DNA of 64,000 nt from an uncultured Roseateles sp. Lineage in GTDB: Bacteria; Pseudomonadota; Gammaproteobacteria; Burkholderiales; Burkholderiaceae. The stretch spans positions 11,505-75,504 of the forward strand of contig CAMPJJ010000013.1 of the NCBI GenBank assembly GCA_946886855.1, read 5' to 3'. Shown piece by piece: positions 19,127-27,367 of the stretch. Below the pieces are notes generated by a model. It had not been told where the DNA came from. It saw nothing but the letters and a program-made list of their open reading frames with translations, and made no database searches. The translations under genes and the position numbers were made by a program. The first letter of the stretch is position 1. Every line of letters begins with the position of its first letter.

Positions 19127-21304
19127 ATGAGCCGACACGACGACATCAAGCTCCTGCGCATCAACTACCTGCGCGGCCCCAACATGTGGACCTACCGTCC
19201 GGTGCTGGAAACCTGGCTGGACCTGGGTGGCCTGGAAGAACACCCCTCCCACCTGATCCCCGGTTTCACCGAACGGCTGTGCAAGCGCCTGCCGGCGCTG
19301 GAAGAGCACCACTGCGGCGTCGGCGAGCGCGGCGGCTTCCTGCAGCGCCTCACCGAGGGCACCTGGATGGGCCATGTGCTGGAGCACATCGTCATCGAGC
19401 TGCTCAACCTGGCCGGCATGCCGACCGGTTTCGGCCAGACGCGCTCCACCTCGCGCCACGGTGTGTACCGCATGGTCTTCCGCGCCCGCGACGAGCAGGT
19501 CGCCCGCTGCGCGCTGGAGCAGGGGCACGCGCTCCTGATGGCGACGATCAACGGCGACGACTTCGACGTCGACGCCGCCGTCACGGCCATCCGCGACAAG
19601 CTCGACGACTGCTACCTCGGCCCCTCCACCGCCGCCATCGTGGCGGCGGCCACCGACCGCCGCATCCCCCACATCCGACTGAACGACGGCAACCTGGTGC
19701 AGCTCGGCTACGGCGCGCGCCAGCGCCGCATCTGGACGGCCGAGACCGACATGACCAGCGCCATCGCCGAGGGCATCGCGCGCGACAAGGACCTGACCAA
19801 GGAACTGCTGAAGTCGGTCGGCGTGCCGGTCCCCGCGGGCCAGGCCGTCAAGACCGCCGCCGAGGCCTGGGACGTCGCCCAGGACCTGGGCCTGCCGGTC
19901 GTCGTGAAGCCGTCGGACGGCAACCACGGCCGCGGCGTCACGCTGGACCTGCGCCAGGAGGCCGACGTCGAGGCCGCCTTCCACGTCGCCGACAAGGAAG
20001 GCTCGGAAGTGCTGGTCGAGCGCTACATCCCCGGGATGGAGCACCGGCTGCTGGTCGTCGGCGGCCAGGTGGTCGCCGCCGCCCGCGGCGAGGAGGCCTG
20101 GGTCACCGGCGACGGCACCCACACCGTCGTCGAGCTGATCGACCTGCAGATCAACACCGACCCGCGCCGCGGCACGACCGAGGACTTCCCGCTCAACCGC
20201 ATCGACATCACCGGCGACCCGGTCGTGCTGCTGGACCTGCAGCGCCAGGGCCTGACCGGCGACGGCGTGCCCGAAGCCGGCCAGCGCGTGCTGATCCAGC
20301 GCAACGGCAATGTCGCGATCGACTGCACCGCGCAGATCCATCCGGAAGTGGCGCACGCGGTCTCGCTGGCGGTGCGTACCGTCGGCCTGGACATCGCCGG
20401 CGTCGACCTGGTCTGCAGCGACATCTCGAAGCCGCTGTCCGAAACCGGCGGCGCCATCGTCGAAGTCAACGCCGGCCCCGGCCTGCTGATGCACCTGAAG
20501 CCGGCCGAGGGCATGCCCCAGCCGGTGGGCCAGGCCATCATCGACCACCTGTTCGCCGAGGACGAGAGTGGCCGCATCCCCATCGTGGGCGTGGCCGGCT
20601 CGCGCGGCACGGCGCAGATCGCGCGCCTGGTCGGCTGGCTGCTGCACCTGAACGGCCGCCACGTCGGCCTGGCCTGCGGCGCCGGCCTGTTCCTGGGCAC
20701 CCGCCGCGTCGAGCGCAAGCCCAGCGCGACCTGGGCCGCCAGCCACCGCCTGCTGATGAACCGCGCCGTCGACGCCATCGTGGTCGAGAACGGTGCCGGC
20801 ACCATCCTGGGCGACGGCCTGGCCTACGACCGCTGCCAGGTCGGCGTCGTCACCGACCTCGGCCGCGTCGCCGAGCTCGACAACCACGACATCCAGACCG
20901 AGGACCAGCTCTTCAAGGTGTTGCGCACCCAGGTCGACGTCGTGCTGTCCGACGGCGTCGCGGTGCTGAACGCCGACGAGCCCAAGGTGGCGGAGATGGC
21001 CGAGCTGTCCGACGGCGAAGTGATCCTCTACGCGCTGGACGCCGGCAACGCCGCGCTGACGGAACACCGCGCCAAGGAAGGCCGCGGCGTGTTCCTGCGC
21101 GGCGGCGCCGCGATGCTGGCGCAGGGCACGTCGGAGACCTCCGGCGCCAACGTCGAATCGCTGCAGGCCCGCTTCCGCGCGGTCGGCCAGGAGATCGCGA
21201 CCGACGCGGTGCTGGCCGCGGTCGCGACCGGCTGGGCCATGGGCATCTCGCCCGAGCTGATCTCGGCCGGCCTGGACACCTTCGTGCCGGACCTGCCGCA
21301 GTAA
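19127..21304 (+). CDS. cphA': Cyanophycin synthetase-like protein CphA-prime
   Basis: This 725-residue protein has the CphA layout: N-terminal domain (RGPNMW, residues about 16-160), ATP-grasp domain (about 165-480, with VVVKPSDGNHGRGV and the Glu/Asn site IVEVNAGPGL), then a Mur-ligase-like domain. The Mur P-loop, GTNGKTTT in the neighbour, reads GSRGTAQ near residue 490 and has lost the ATP-binding Lys, and the C-terminus is about 130 residues shorter. One of the two ligation sites is therefore probably dead. Such a protein beside cphA is known in Cupriavidus. The ATG at 19127 was chosen because the conserved domain begins there. Confidence 0.88.
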   Translation: MSRHDDIKLLRINYLRGPNMWTYRPVLETWLDLGGLEEHPSHLIPGFTERLCKRLPALEEHHCGVGERGGFLQRLTEGTWMGHVLEHIVIELLNLAGMPTGFGQTRSTSRHGVYRMVFRARDEQVARCALEQGHALLMATINGDDFDVDAAVTAIRDKLDDCYLGPSTAAIVAAATDRRIPHIRLNDGNLVQLGYGARQRRIWTAETDMTSAIAEGIARDKDLTKELLKSVGVPVPAGQAVKTAAEAWDVAQDLGLPVVVKPSDGNHGRGVTLDLRQEADVEAAFHVADKEGSEVLVERYIPGMEHRLLVVGGQVVAAARGEEAWVTGDGTHTVVELIDLQINTDPRRGTTEDFPLNRIDITGDPVVLLDLQRQGLTGDGVPEAGQRVLIQRNGNVAIDCTAQIHPEVAHAVSLAVRTVGLDIAGVDLVCSDISKPLSETGGAIVEVNAGPGLLMHLKPAEGMPQPVGQAIIDHLFAEDESGRIPIVGVAGSRGTAQIARLVGWLLHLNGRHVGLACGAGLFLGTRRVERKPSATWAASHRLLMNRAVDAIVVENGAGTILGDGLAYDRCQVGVVTDLGRVAELDNHDIQTEDQLFKVLRTQVDVVLSDGVAVLNADEPKVAEMAELSDGEVILYALDAGNAALTEHRAKEGRGVFLRGGAAMLAQGTSETSGANVESLQARFRAVGQEIATDAVLAAVATGWAMGISPELISAGLDTFVPDLPQ

Positions 21305-21384
21305 GCCAACCGAAGCGCGATCACGCCGCACACGCTGCTGACGGCAAGCCGCTTCAAAGAACAGTCGAACCCGAAAGACGACAG

Positions 21385-23970
21385 ATGGAAGTCTCCCGCA
21401 CACGTGCCCTCCGCGGTCCCAACATGTGGAGCCGCCACACCGCGATCGAAGCGGTCGTGCATTGCAGCGACACGGAACGCACCATCGCGGACATGGCCGG
21501 CTTCGAGGCCCGCCTGCGCGAACGCTTCCCCGGCATCGGCCCGCTGCGGCCGGCCAGCGCCGCCAAGACGCCGATCACCCTGGCCCACGTGCTGGAGCAG
21601 GCCGCGCTGGCGCTGCAGGCGCAGGCCGGCTGCCCGGTGACCTACAGCCACACGCACACCACGTCGGAGGCCGGCACCTACCAGGTCGTCGTCGAGTACA
21701 GCGAGGAAGACGTCGGCCGCGCCGCGTTCGAGAAGGCCGTCGAGCTGATCAACGCCGCGCAGTCGGGCGCCGCCTTCGACGCCGACGCCGCCGTCAAGGC
21801 GCTGCGCGAGACGGACGAGGACATCCGCCTCGGCCCCTCGACCGGTTCCATCGTCGACGCCGCCTGCAAGCGCGGCATCCCGTTCCGGCGCCTGACGCAG
21901 GGCTCGCTGGTGCAACTGGGCTGGGGCGTGAAGCAGCGCCGCATCTGGGCCGCCGAGGTGGACGCGACCAGCGCCGTCTCCGAATCGATCGCGCAGGACA
22001 AGGACCTGTCCAAGCGCCTGCTGCAGTCGGCCGGCGTGCCGGTGCCCATCGGCGCGCCGGTGGAGACGGTCGACGAGGCCTGGGAGCTGGCGCTCGAGAT
22101 CGGCCTGCCCGTCGTGGTCAAGCCGCTGGACGGCAACCAGGGCAAGGGCGTGACGGTCAACGTGGCCTCGCGCGAGCACATGGAGATCGCCTACAAGGCC
22201 GCGGACGAGATCGGCACGGTGATGGTCGAGAAGTTCCTGCCCGGCAGCGACTACCGGCTGCTGGTGGTCGGCGACAAGCTGGTGGCCGCGGCCCGCCGCG
22301 ATCCGCCCAACGTCACCGGCGACGGCGTGCACACGGTGCGCCAGCTGGTCGACAAGGTCAACGAGGACCCGCGCCGCGGCGACGGCCACGCGACCTCGCT
22401 GACCAGGATCCGCCTGGACGACATCGCGATGGCGCGCCTGGACCTGCAAGGCCTGACCCCGGAATCGGTGCCGGACAAGGGCCAGCGCGTGATCCTGCGC
22501 AACAACGCCAACCTGTCCACCGGCGGCACGGCGACCGACGTGACCGACGACGTGCATCCGGAGGTCGCCGCCCGCGCGATCGCGGCGGCGACCGTCGTCG
22601 GCCTGCACGTCTGCGGCGTCGACGTCGTGGCCGAGAGCGTGCTCAGGCCGCTCGAGGAACAGAACGGCGGCATCGTCGAGGTCAACGCCGCGCCGGGCCT
22701 GCGCATGCACCTGAGCCCGTCCTACGGCAAGGGCCGCGACGTGGGCGAGGCCATCATCTCCAGCATCTACGGCGGCCACCGCGGCGGCGCCAGCGAGGAC
22801 GGCCGCATCCCCATCGTCGCGGTGACCGGCACCAACGGGAAGACGACGACCTCGCGCCTGGTGGCGCACATGTTCGCGACGCAAGGCCTGCGCGTCGGCA
22901 TGACCAACACCGACGGCGTCTACGTCGACGGCCGCCAGACCGACAGCGGCGACTGTTCCGGCCCGAAGAGCGCGCGCAACGTGCTGATGCATCCGGACGT
23001 CGAGGCGGCCGTCTTCGAGACCGCGCGCGGCGGCGTGCTGCGCGAAGGCCTGGGCTTCGACCGCTGCCAGGTGGCGGTGGTGACCAACCTCGGCGAGGGC
23101 GACCACCTCGGCATGAACTTCCTCAATACCGTCGAGGAACTGGCGCTGGTCAAGCGCGTGATCGTGCAGAACGTGGCCCCCAACGGCTACGCGGTGCTGA
23201 ACGCCGCCGACCCCGTCGTGGCCAGGATGGCCGAGGTCTGCCCCGGCCAGGTGATCTTCTTCGCGAGCGACCGCCACCACCCGCTGATGGCGACGCACCG
23301 CGCCCAGGGCAAGCGCTGCGTCTACATCGACGGCGACGCGCTGGTCGCGGCGCAGGGCGCCTGGCGCGAGTCGATCCCGCTGCGCGACATCCCCTTCACC
23401 CGCGGCGGCGCGATCCCGTTCCAGAACGAGAACGCGATGGCCTCGGTCGCGGCGGCCTGGGGCGTGGGCCTGGACTGGGACACGATCCGGCGCGGGCTGG
23501 CGAGCTTCATGAGCGACCCGGACAGCGTGCCGGGCCGCTTCAACGTGATGGACTATCGCGGCGCGACCGTCATCGCCGACTACGGCCACAACGGCGACGC
23601 GATGCGCGCGCTGGTGCAGGCGGTGCAGGCGCTGCCGGCCAACAAGCGCTCGGTGGTGATCTCCGGCGCCGGCGACCGCCGCGACGAGGACATCCGCATC
23701 CAGACGCAGATCCTGGGCGAGGCCTTCGACGAGGCCATCCTGTTCCAGGACGCCTGCCAGCGCGGCCGCGAGGACGGCGAGGTCCTGGCGCTGCTGCAGC
23801 AGGGCCTGAAGGGCGCCACGCGGACCAAGCACATCGAGGAGATCCGCGGCGAGTTCGTCGCGATCGACCGCGCGCTGGAGCGCCTGCAGCCGGGCGATCT
23901 CTGCCTGGTGCTGGTCGACCAGGTCGAAGAAGCCCTGGCGCATCTGAACCAGCGCGTCCGGGAAGCCTGA
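21385..23970 (+). CDS. cphA: Cyanophycin synthetase
   Basis: CphA polymerises aspartate and arginine into the storage polymer cyanophycin using ATP. The 861 residues match full-length CphA1. The N-domain starts RGPNMWSR; the ATP-grasp domain carries VVVKPLDGNQGKGV and IVEVNAAPGLRMHL; the Mur-ligase-like domain has an intact P-loop GTNGKTTT near residue 482 and the later segments VIADYGHNGDAM and SGAGDRRDED. Start at the ATG at 21385, 80 bases after CphA-prime. It overlaps the next gene by one base (TGATG), giving a three-gene plus-strand operon. No cyanophycinase is in the window. Confidence 0.95.
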   Translation: MEVSRTRALRGPNMWSRHTAIEAVVHCSDTERTIADMAGFEARLRERFPGIGPLRPASAAKTPITLAHVLEQAALALQAQAGCPVTYSHTHTTSEAGTYQVVVEYSEEDVGRAAFEKAVELINAAQSGAAFDADAAVKALRETDEDIRLGPSTGSIVDAACKRGIPFRRLTQGSLVQLGWGVKQRRIWAAEVDATSAVSESIAQDKDLSKRLLQSAGVPVPIGAPVETVDEAWELALEIGLPVVVKPLDGNQGKGVTVNVASREHMEIAYKAADEIGTVMVEKFLPGSDYRLLVVGDKLVAAARRDPPNVTGDGVHTVRQLVDKVNEDPRRGDGHATSLTRIRLDDIAMARLDLQGLTPESVPDKGQRVILRNNANLSTGGTATDVTDDVHPEVAARAIAAATVVGLHVCGVDVVAESVLRPLEEQNGGIVEVNAAPGLRMHLSPSYGKGRDVGEAIISSIYGGHRGGASEDGRIPIVAVTGTNGKTTTSRLVAHMFATQGLRVGMTNTDGVYVDGRQTDSGDCSGPKSARNVLMHPDVEAAVFETARGGVLREGLGFDRCQVAVVTNLGEGDHLGMNFLNTVEELALVKRVIVQNVAPNGYAVLNAADPVVARMAEVCPGQVIFFASDRHHPLMATHRAQGKRCVYIDGDALVAAQGAWRESIPLRDIPFTRGGAIPFQNENAMASVAAAWGVGLDWDTIRRGLASFMSDPDSVPGRFNVMDYRGATVIADYGHNGDAMRALVQAVQALPANKRSVVISGAGDRRDEDIRIQTQILGEAFDEAILFQDACQRGREDGEVLALLQQGLKGATRTKHIEEIRGEFVAIDRALERLQPGDLCLVLVDQVEEALAHLNQRVREA

Positions 23971-26090
23971 TGGCGGCCGGTCGCTGGCGGCACTGGCCGG
24001 CGCACTGGTGGAACGGCCTCAGCGTCGCCCTCGGGGTGATGCTGGTGCAGGTGATCGTGTCGCACGCGGCTCCGGCCGCGCTGTCGCACATCGCCTCGCA
24101 GCTGGCGATGGCCTGCGCCATCTGCGCCAGTCTGGCCGATCTGCCGGGCAGCGTCCGGCGCAACCGCAACCGCGTCCTCACCGCCGGCGGCATGACGCTG
24201 CTGGCCGTGGGGCTGGTCGCGGTCCTGCATCCGTATCACGCGGCGATGGGCGCGCTGGTCGCGGCGCTCGCCTTCGGCAGCGCCCTGCTGCTGAGCTGGG
24301 GCCCGCGCGCGGGGCCCGTGTCCTTCGCGCCCATCCTGGCGATGGTGTTCGCGCTCGCGTGGCCGCCCCAGCCGCTGCCCATCGTGCTGGCCAGCGGCGC
24401 GGCGGGCATCGCGCTCTACCTCGTGTGGAGCGTGATCGCCAGCGCGGTGCTGCAGCGGCGCTTCCATCGGCTCGCGCTGGCCGACGCGCTGCACGGCCTG
24501 GCGCAGCTGCTGAGCGCGCGCGCCGAACTGCTGGGCAGCGGCGGCGCGGCGCATGCGATGCGCGACTGGCTGGGCAACGAAGCCCAGCTGGCGGAACTGC
24601 TGCAGACGGCGCGCGACCAGGTCTTCCCGCGCGCGAAGACCGATCCGCGCAGCGCCGCGGTGCTGCTGCACATCGTCGAGCTGCGCGACCTGATGCTGGC
24701 GAGCCGCCTGGACCTGGAACTGCTGGGCGAAGACCCGGTCGGCCAGCACATGCGGACGGCGCTGGTCGGCCGTCTGCGGGCGCTGTCCGTGCTGCTGGAC
24801 GAATACCGCGATGCGCTGCTCGACGAGCGCGCGCCGGCGATGAACACCGTCCGTCCGACGCCCTGGCCGGACCTGCCGCCGCAGGACCCGCGCACGCGCC
24901 TGCAGCTCGTGCTGCAGGACCGGCTGTCGCACCTGGACGGCGAGGTGCTGGCGATGGGCCGCGCGCTCGACGCCGCCCAGCCCTTGCCGCCGCTGCCGCT
25001 GGACGCCGGCGAGCTGCGCAGCTTCGTGACGCCGGTGGGCTGGCCGATCGGCCTGCTCAAGGCGCAGCTGCATTTGGACTCGCCGGTGTTGCGCCACGCG
25101 CTGCGCAGCGCGCTGGCCTTGTCGGCGGCCTACTTCATCGCGCTCGCGCTGCCCTGGGCCTCGCATCCGCACTGGCTGGTGCTGTCGGTGGCGGTGGTGC
25201 TGCGCGGCAGCCTCGACCAGACGCTGGAACGCCGCAACATGCGCGTGCTCGGCACGGCGATCGGCTGCGGGCTGATGCTGGCGCTCTCGCTCATCCCGAA
25301 CCAGACGCTGTGGATCGTCGTGCTGCAGATCGCGGTCGGCATCGCGCATGCGTTCGTCACGCGCCGCTACCTGATCACCGCGATCGCGGCCACGGTGATG
25401 GCGCTGCTGCAATCGCACCTGGCCGATCCGACGCACGGCATCGCGATCTCCGAGCGACTCGCGGACACGGTGCTGGGCGCGATCCTGGCCTGGGCCTTCA
25501 GCTACGTGCTGCCGGCCTGGGAGCGGCGCAACCTGCCGCGCGCGCTCAAGCGGGCGCGTGGCGCGCTGCAGCAGTATGCGATGCAGGCGATGACCGCGGC
25601 GATGACGCCGGCCGGCGCGCTGACGCAGCGGATGGCGCGGCGCCAGGCCTACGACGCGCTGGCCGCCTTGTCCGCGGCGCTGATGCGCAGCGCGGCCGAA
25701 CCGCGCCGCGTGCGCCCGCCGCTGCAGGAGCTCAACACCGTGCTCGACCACGGCTACCGGCTGATGGCGCATCTCTCGATGATGCGACAGAGCCTGATGC
25801 GCCGCGCGAAGGACCTGGACGCCGACTTCCTGGCCGAGCTGCCGGAGTCGGCCAGGCGGCTGCAACGGGCGCTGGTGGGACAGGAACCGGTGCCGCACGC
25901 GGTGCAGGCCTTGCAGGACTGGAGCCTGCTGCCCGACGTCGGTCCGCTGGAAGACCTGCGGCCGTGGATGCGTCGCCGGCTGCAGGTCAGCCTGGACGAC
26001 GCGGCCCGCGCGGGCGAAGCGGCCGATGCGGCTTTCGCCGCGATGGCCGCGCCGCCCGAGCCGGACGTGACGCTGTCGCGCCTCCAGTAG
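23970..26090 (+). CDS. FUSC/YccS-family membrane protein
   Basis: This 706-residue inner-membrane protein has two clusters of hydrophobic segments (about residues 15-165 and 380-520) separated by, and followed by, helical cytoplasmic regions, which is the FUSC/YccS layout. The family includes aromatic-acid efflux components, but most members are uncharacterised. Its start overlaps the cphA stop by one base, so it is translated with cyanophycin synthetase. The pairing hints at transport linked to cyanophycin metabolism; the substrate is unknown. Confidence 0.8.
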   Translation: MAAGRWRHWPAHWWNGLSVALGVMLVQVIVSHAAPAALSHIASQLAMACAICASLADLPGSVRRNRNRVLTAGGMTLLAVGLVAVLHPYHAAMGALVAALAFGSALLLSWGPRAGPVSFAPILAMVFALAWPPQPLPIVLASGAAGIALYLVWSVIASAVLQRRFHRLALADALHGLAQLLSARAELLGSGGAAHAMRDWLGNEAQLAELLQTARDQVFPRAKTDPRSAAVLLHIVELRDLMLASRLDLELLGEDPVGQHMRTALVGRLRALSVLLDEYRDALLDERAPAMNTVRPTPWPDLPPQDPRTRLQLVLQDRLSHLDGEVLAMGRALDAAQPLPPLPLDAGELRSFVTPVGWPIGLLKAQLHLDSPVLRHALRSALALSAAYFIALALPWASHPHWLVLSVAVVLRGSLDQTLERRNMRVLGTAIGCGLMLALSLIPNQTLWIVVLQIAVGIAHAFVTRRYLITAIAATVMALLQSHLADPTHGIAISERLADTVLGAILAWAFSYVLPAWERRNLPRALKRARGALQQYAMQAMTAAMTPAGALTQRMARRQAYDALAALSAALMRSAAEPRRVRPPLQELNTVLDHGYRLMAHLSMMRQSLMRRAKDLDADFLAELPESARRLQRALVGQEPVPHAVQALQDWSLLPDVGPLEDLRPWMRRRLQVSLDDAARAGEAADAAFAAMAAPPEPDVTLSRLQ

Positions 26091-26110
26091 CACCACCGCT
26101 TCCTCTTGCT

Positions 26111-26135
26111 CCCTCTCCCGCACTGCGGGAGAGGG
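26111..26135. terminator. Strong hairpin between convergent genes
   Basis: A 12-bp perfect stem (ccctctcccgca / tgcgggagaggg) with a one-base centre lies between the convergent FUSC and hsp20 genes. It has no U-tract, so it may be a bidirectional terminator or a REP-like element. Confidence 0.6.
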
Positions 26136-26190
26136 GCCATACAGGCCGCCTGCCGCTCTCCCGCTCGGGGGAAAGCAGCGGTGAGCGTCT

Positions 26191-26616
26191 TCAGCCCAGC
26201 TTGATCTCGATCTTGCGCGGCTGCGCATGCGCGGCCTTGGGGATGCGCACGCGCAGCACACCGTTGTTGAGCTCCGCGCCGATCTGTTCGGCGTCCAGTT
26301 CCTTGCTCAGCGTGAACGCGCGGCGGTAGAACTGGCGCGACACCTCGACATGGCCGGCCTTCAGGCCGTCCGGCAGGTCGAGCTGCATCTCGGCCTCGAT
26401 GATCAGCCGGTCCTTGTCGACGCGCAGCTGGAGCTGCTCGCGCGGCACGCCGGGCAGGTCGGCAAAGAGCGTCAGCCCTTGCGCGTCCTCGACCACATCG
26501 ACGGCGGGCTGGATCGCATAGTCATCGCGACGACGCGCGGCCTGCGCGGCGGTCGAGGCGCTGGTCTTCACTTGATCGGCCGCATCGGCGGCGGGGGTGT
26601 GCACGGCAGTGGTCAT
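26191..26616 (-). CDS. Small heat-shock protein (Hsp20/alpha-crystallin)
   Basis: This 141-residue ATP-independent chaperone has an alpha-crystallin domain at about residues 35-135 (LFADLPGVPREQL, RAFTLSKELD, NNGVLRVRIPK). The start ATG at 26616 begins a short disordered, Ala/Thr-rich N-terminus. It is 61 bases downstream of a second hsp20 gene on the same strand, so the two form a likely heat-shock operon in which two subunit types may co-assemble. Confidence 0.92.
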   Translation of the reverse strand: MTTAVHTPAADAADQVKTSASTAAQAARRRDDYAIQPAVDVVEDAQGLTLFADLPGVPREQLQLRVDKDRLIIEAEMQLDLPDGLKAGHVEVSRQFYRRAFTLSKELDAEQIGAELNNGVLRVRIPKAAHAQPRKIEIKLG

Positions 26617-26677
26617 GGTGTTCTTTCGAATCGGGTTCGGTTCGTGTCTGGGGTCGGTGGACGCAGCGGTCCGCGAC

Positions 26678-27187
26678 TCAATGGATATCGATGCGGCGCG
26701 GCTGCGGCGCGGGGCGGCGCTTGACGCTGACGCGCAGCACACCGTCCTTGTACGAGGCCGAGACCTGCTCCGGATCGATGTCGTCGGGCAGGCTGACCAC
26801 GCGGCGGAACTTGCCGGCGAAGCGCTCGCGCTGATGGACGACGGTCTTGCCGGCGGTCTTCGCGGAAAGTGCGGCGGGGGCGGCGGTCCCTCCTTCCGCG
26901 GCACCAGCGGTCGCTGCGGCGCTGTCGCTGGTCGCGGCCAGCGCGTCCGCCCGTTCGCCGGACAGGCTCAGCACGCCGCGCTCCAGGTCGACGCCGATGG
27001 TGGCGGGATCCAGGCCGGGGGCGAAGGCATAGACCTCCACCGCTTCCGGCGACAGGCCGACGTTGAGGGCCGGATAGCCGCCGCGCGCGGTGGCGCGGCC
27101 AGCGGTGAATTCGAACAGGCCGCTCATCTCGCGCTGGAAGCGGTCGAGGTCGTTGAACAGCTCACGGGCAAACAGTTGACGGGACAT
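26678..27187 (-). CDS. Small heat-shock protein (Hsp20/alpha-crystallin)
   Basis: This 169-residue protein starts MSRQLFARELFNDLD. Its alpha-crystallin domain is interrupted by an Ala-rich insertion (about residues 85-118, ALAATSDSAAATAGAA) between beta strands, unusual for the family. The C-terminal part (RRVVSLPDDIDPEQV, YKDGVLRVSVKRR) is standard. It is first of the two hsp20 genes. A heat-shock-type promoter sequence lies just upstream but faces the other way. Confidence 0.9.
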   Translation of the reverse strand: MSRQLFARELFNDLDRFQREMSGLFEFTAGRATARGGYPALNVGLSPEAVEVYAFAPGLDPATIGVDLERGVLSLSGERADALAATSDSAAATAGAAEGGTAAPAALSAKTAGKTVVHQRERFAGKFRRVVSLPDDIDPEQVSASYKDGVLRVSVKRRPAPQPRRIDIH

Positions 27188-27277
27188 GCGGGGCTCCTTG
27201 GCTTCCTGCGGGTGGATCGCGGCGGGACGTGTCCGCCATGCATCCCCACCTGAGACCGACAAGCCGGGCTTCAAGAT

Positions 27278-27307
27278 CTTGAAATCGCGAGGGCCCCGTC
27301 CCCATAT
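27278..27307 (+). promoter_or_regulatory. Sigma-32-like promoter facing away from hsp20
   Basis: CTTGAA (27278-27283), a 16-base spacer and CCCCATAT (27300-27307) match the sigma-32 consensus on the plus strand. The -35 is embedded in a perfect palindrome, TTCAAGATCTTGAA. No plus-strand gene follows; transcription would run antisense into the cytochrome c gene. It is either fortuitous or a heat-inducible antisense RNA. Confidence 0.4.
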
Positions 27308-27367
27308 GGCGCGCCCGCTGCGCGAGCCGGGATGGCCGGCCGGGTACTTTTCCGCCCCCAGTCCCGC

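Noticed and set aside
16604..21403. ABC exporter read as a 1599-residue protein
   Set aside because: The upstream 830 residues are antisense to cphA-prime; the real start with ribosome-binding site is at 18910.
21028..23943. A 971-codon minus-strand open frame opposite cphA
   Set aside because: It mirrors the cyanophycin synthetase genes in a GC-rich genome, is Arg/His/Val-biased with no domain, and lacks a ribosome-binding site.
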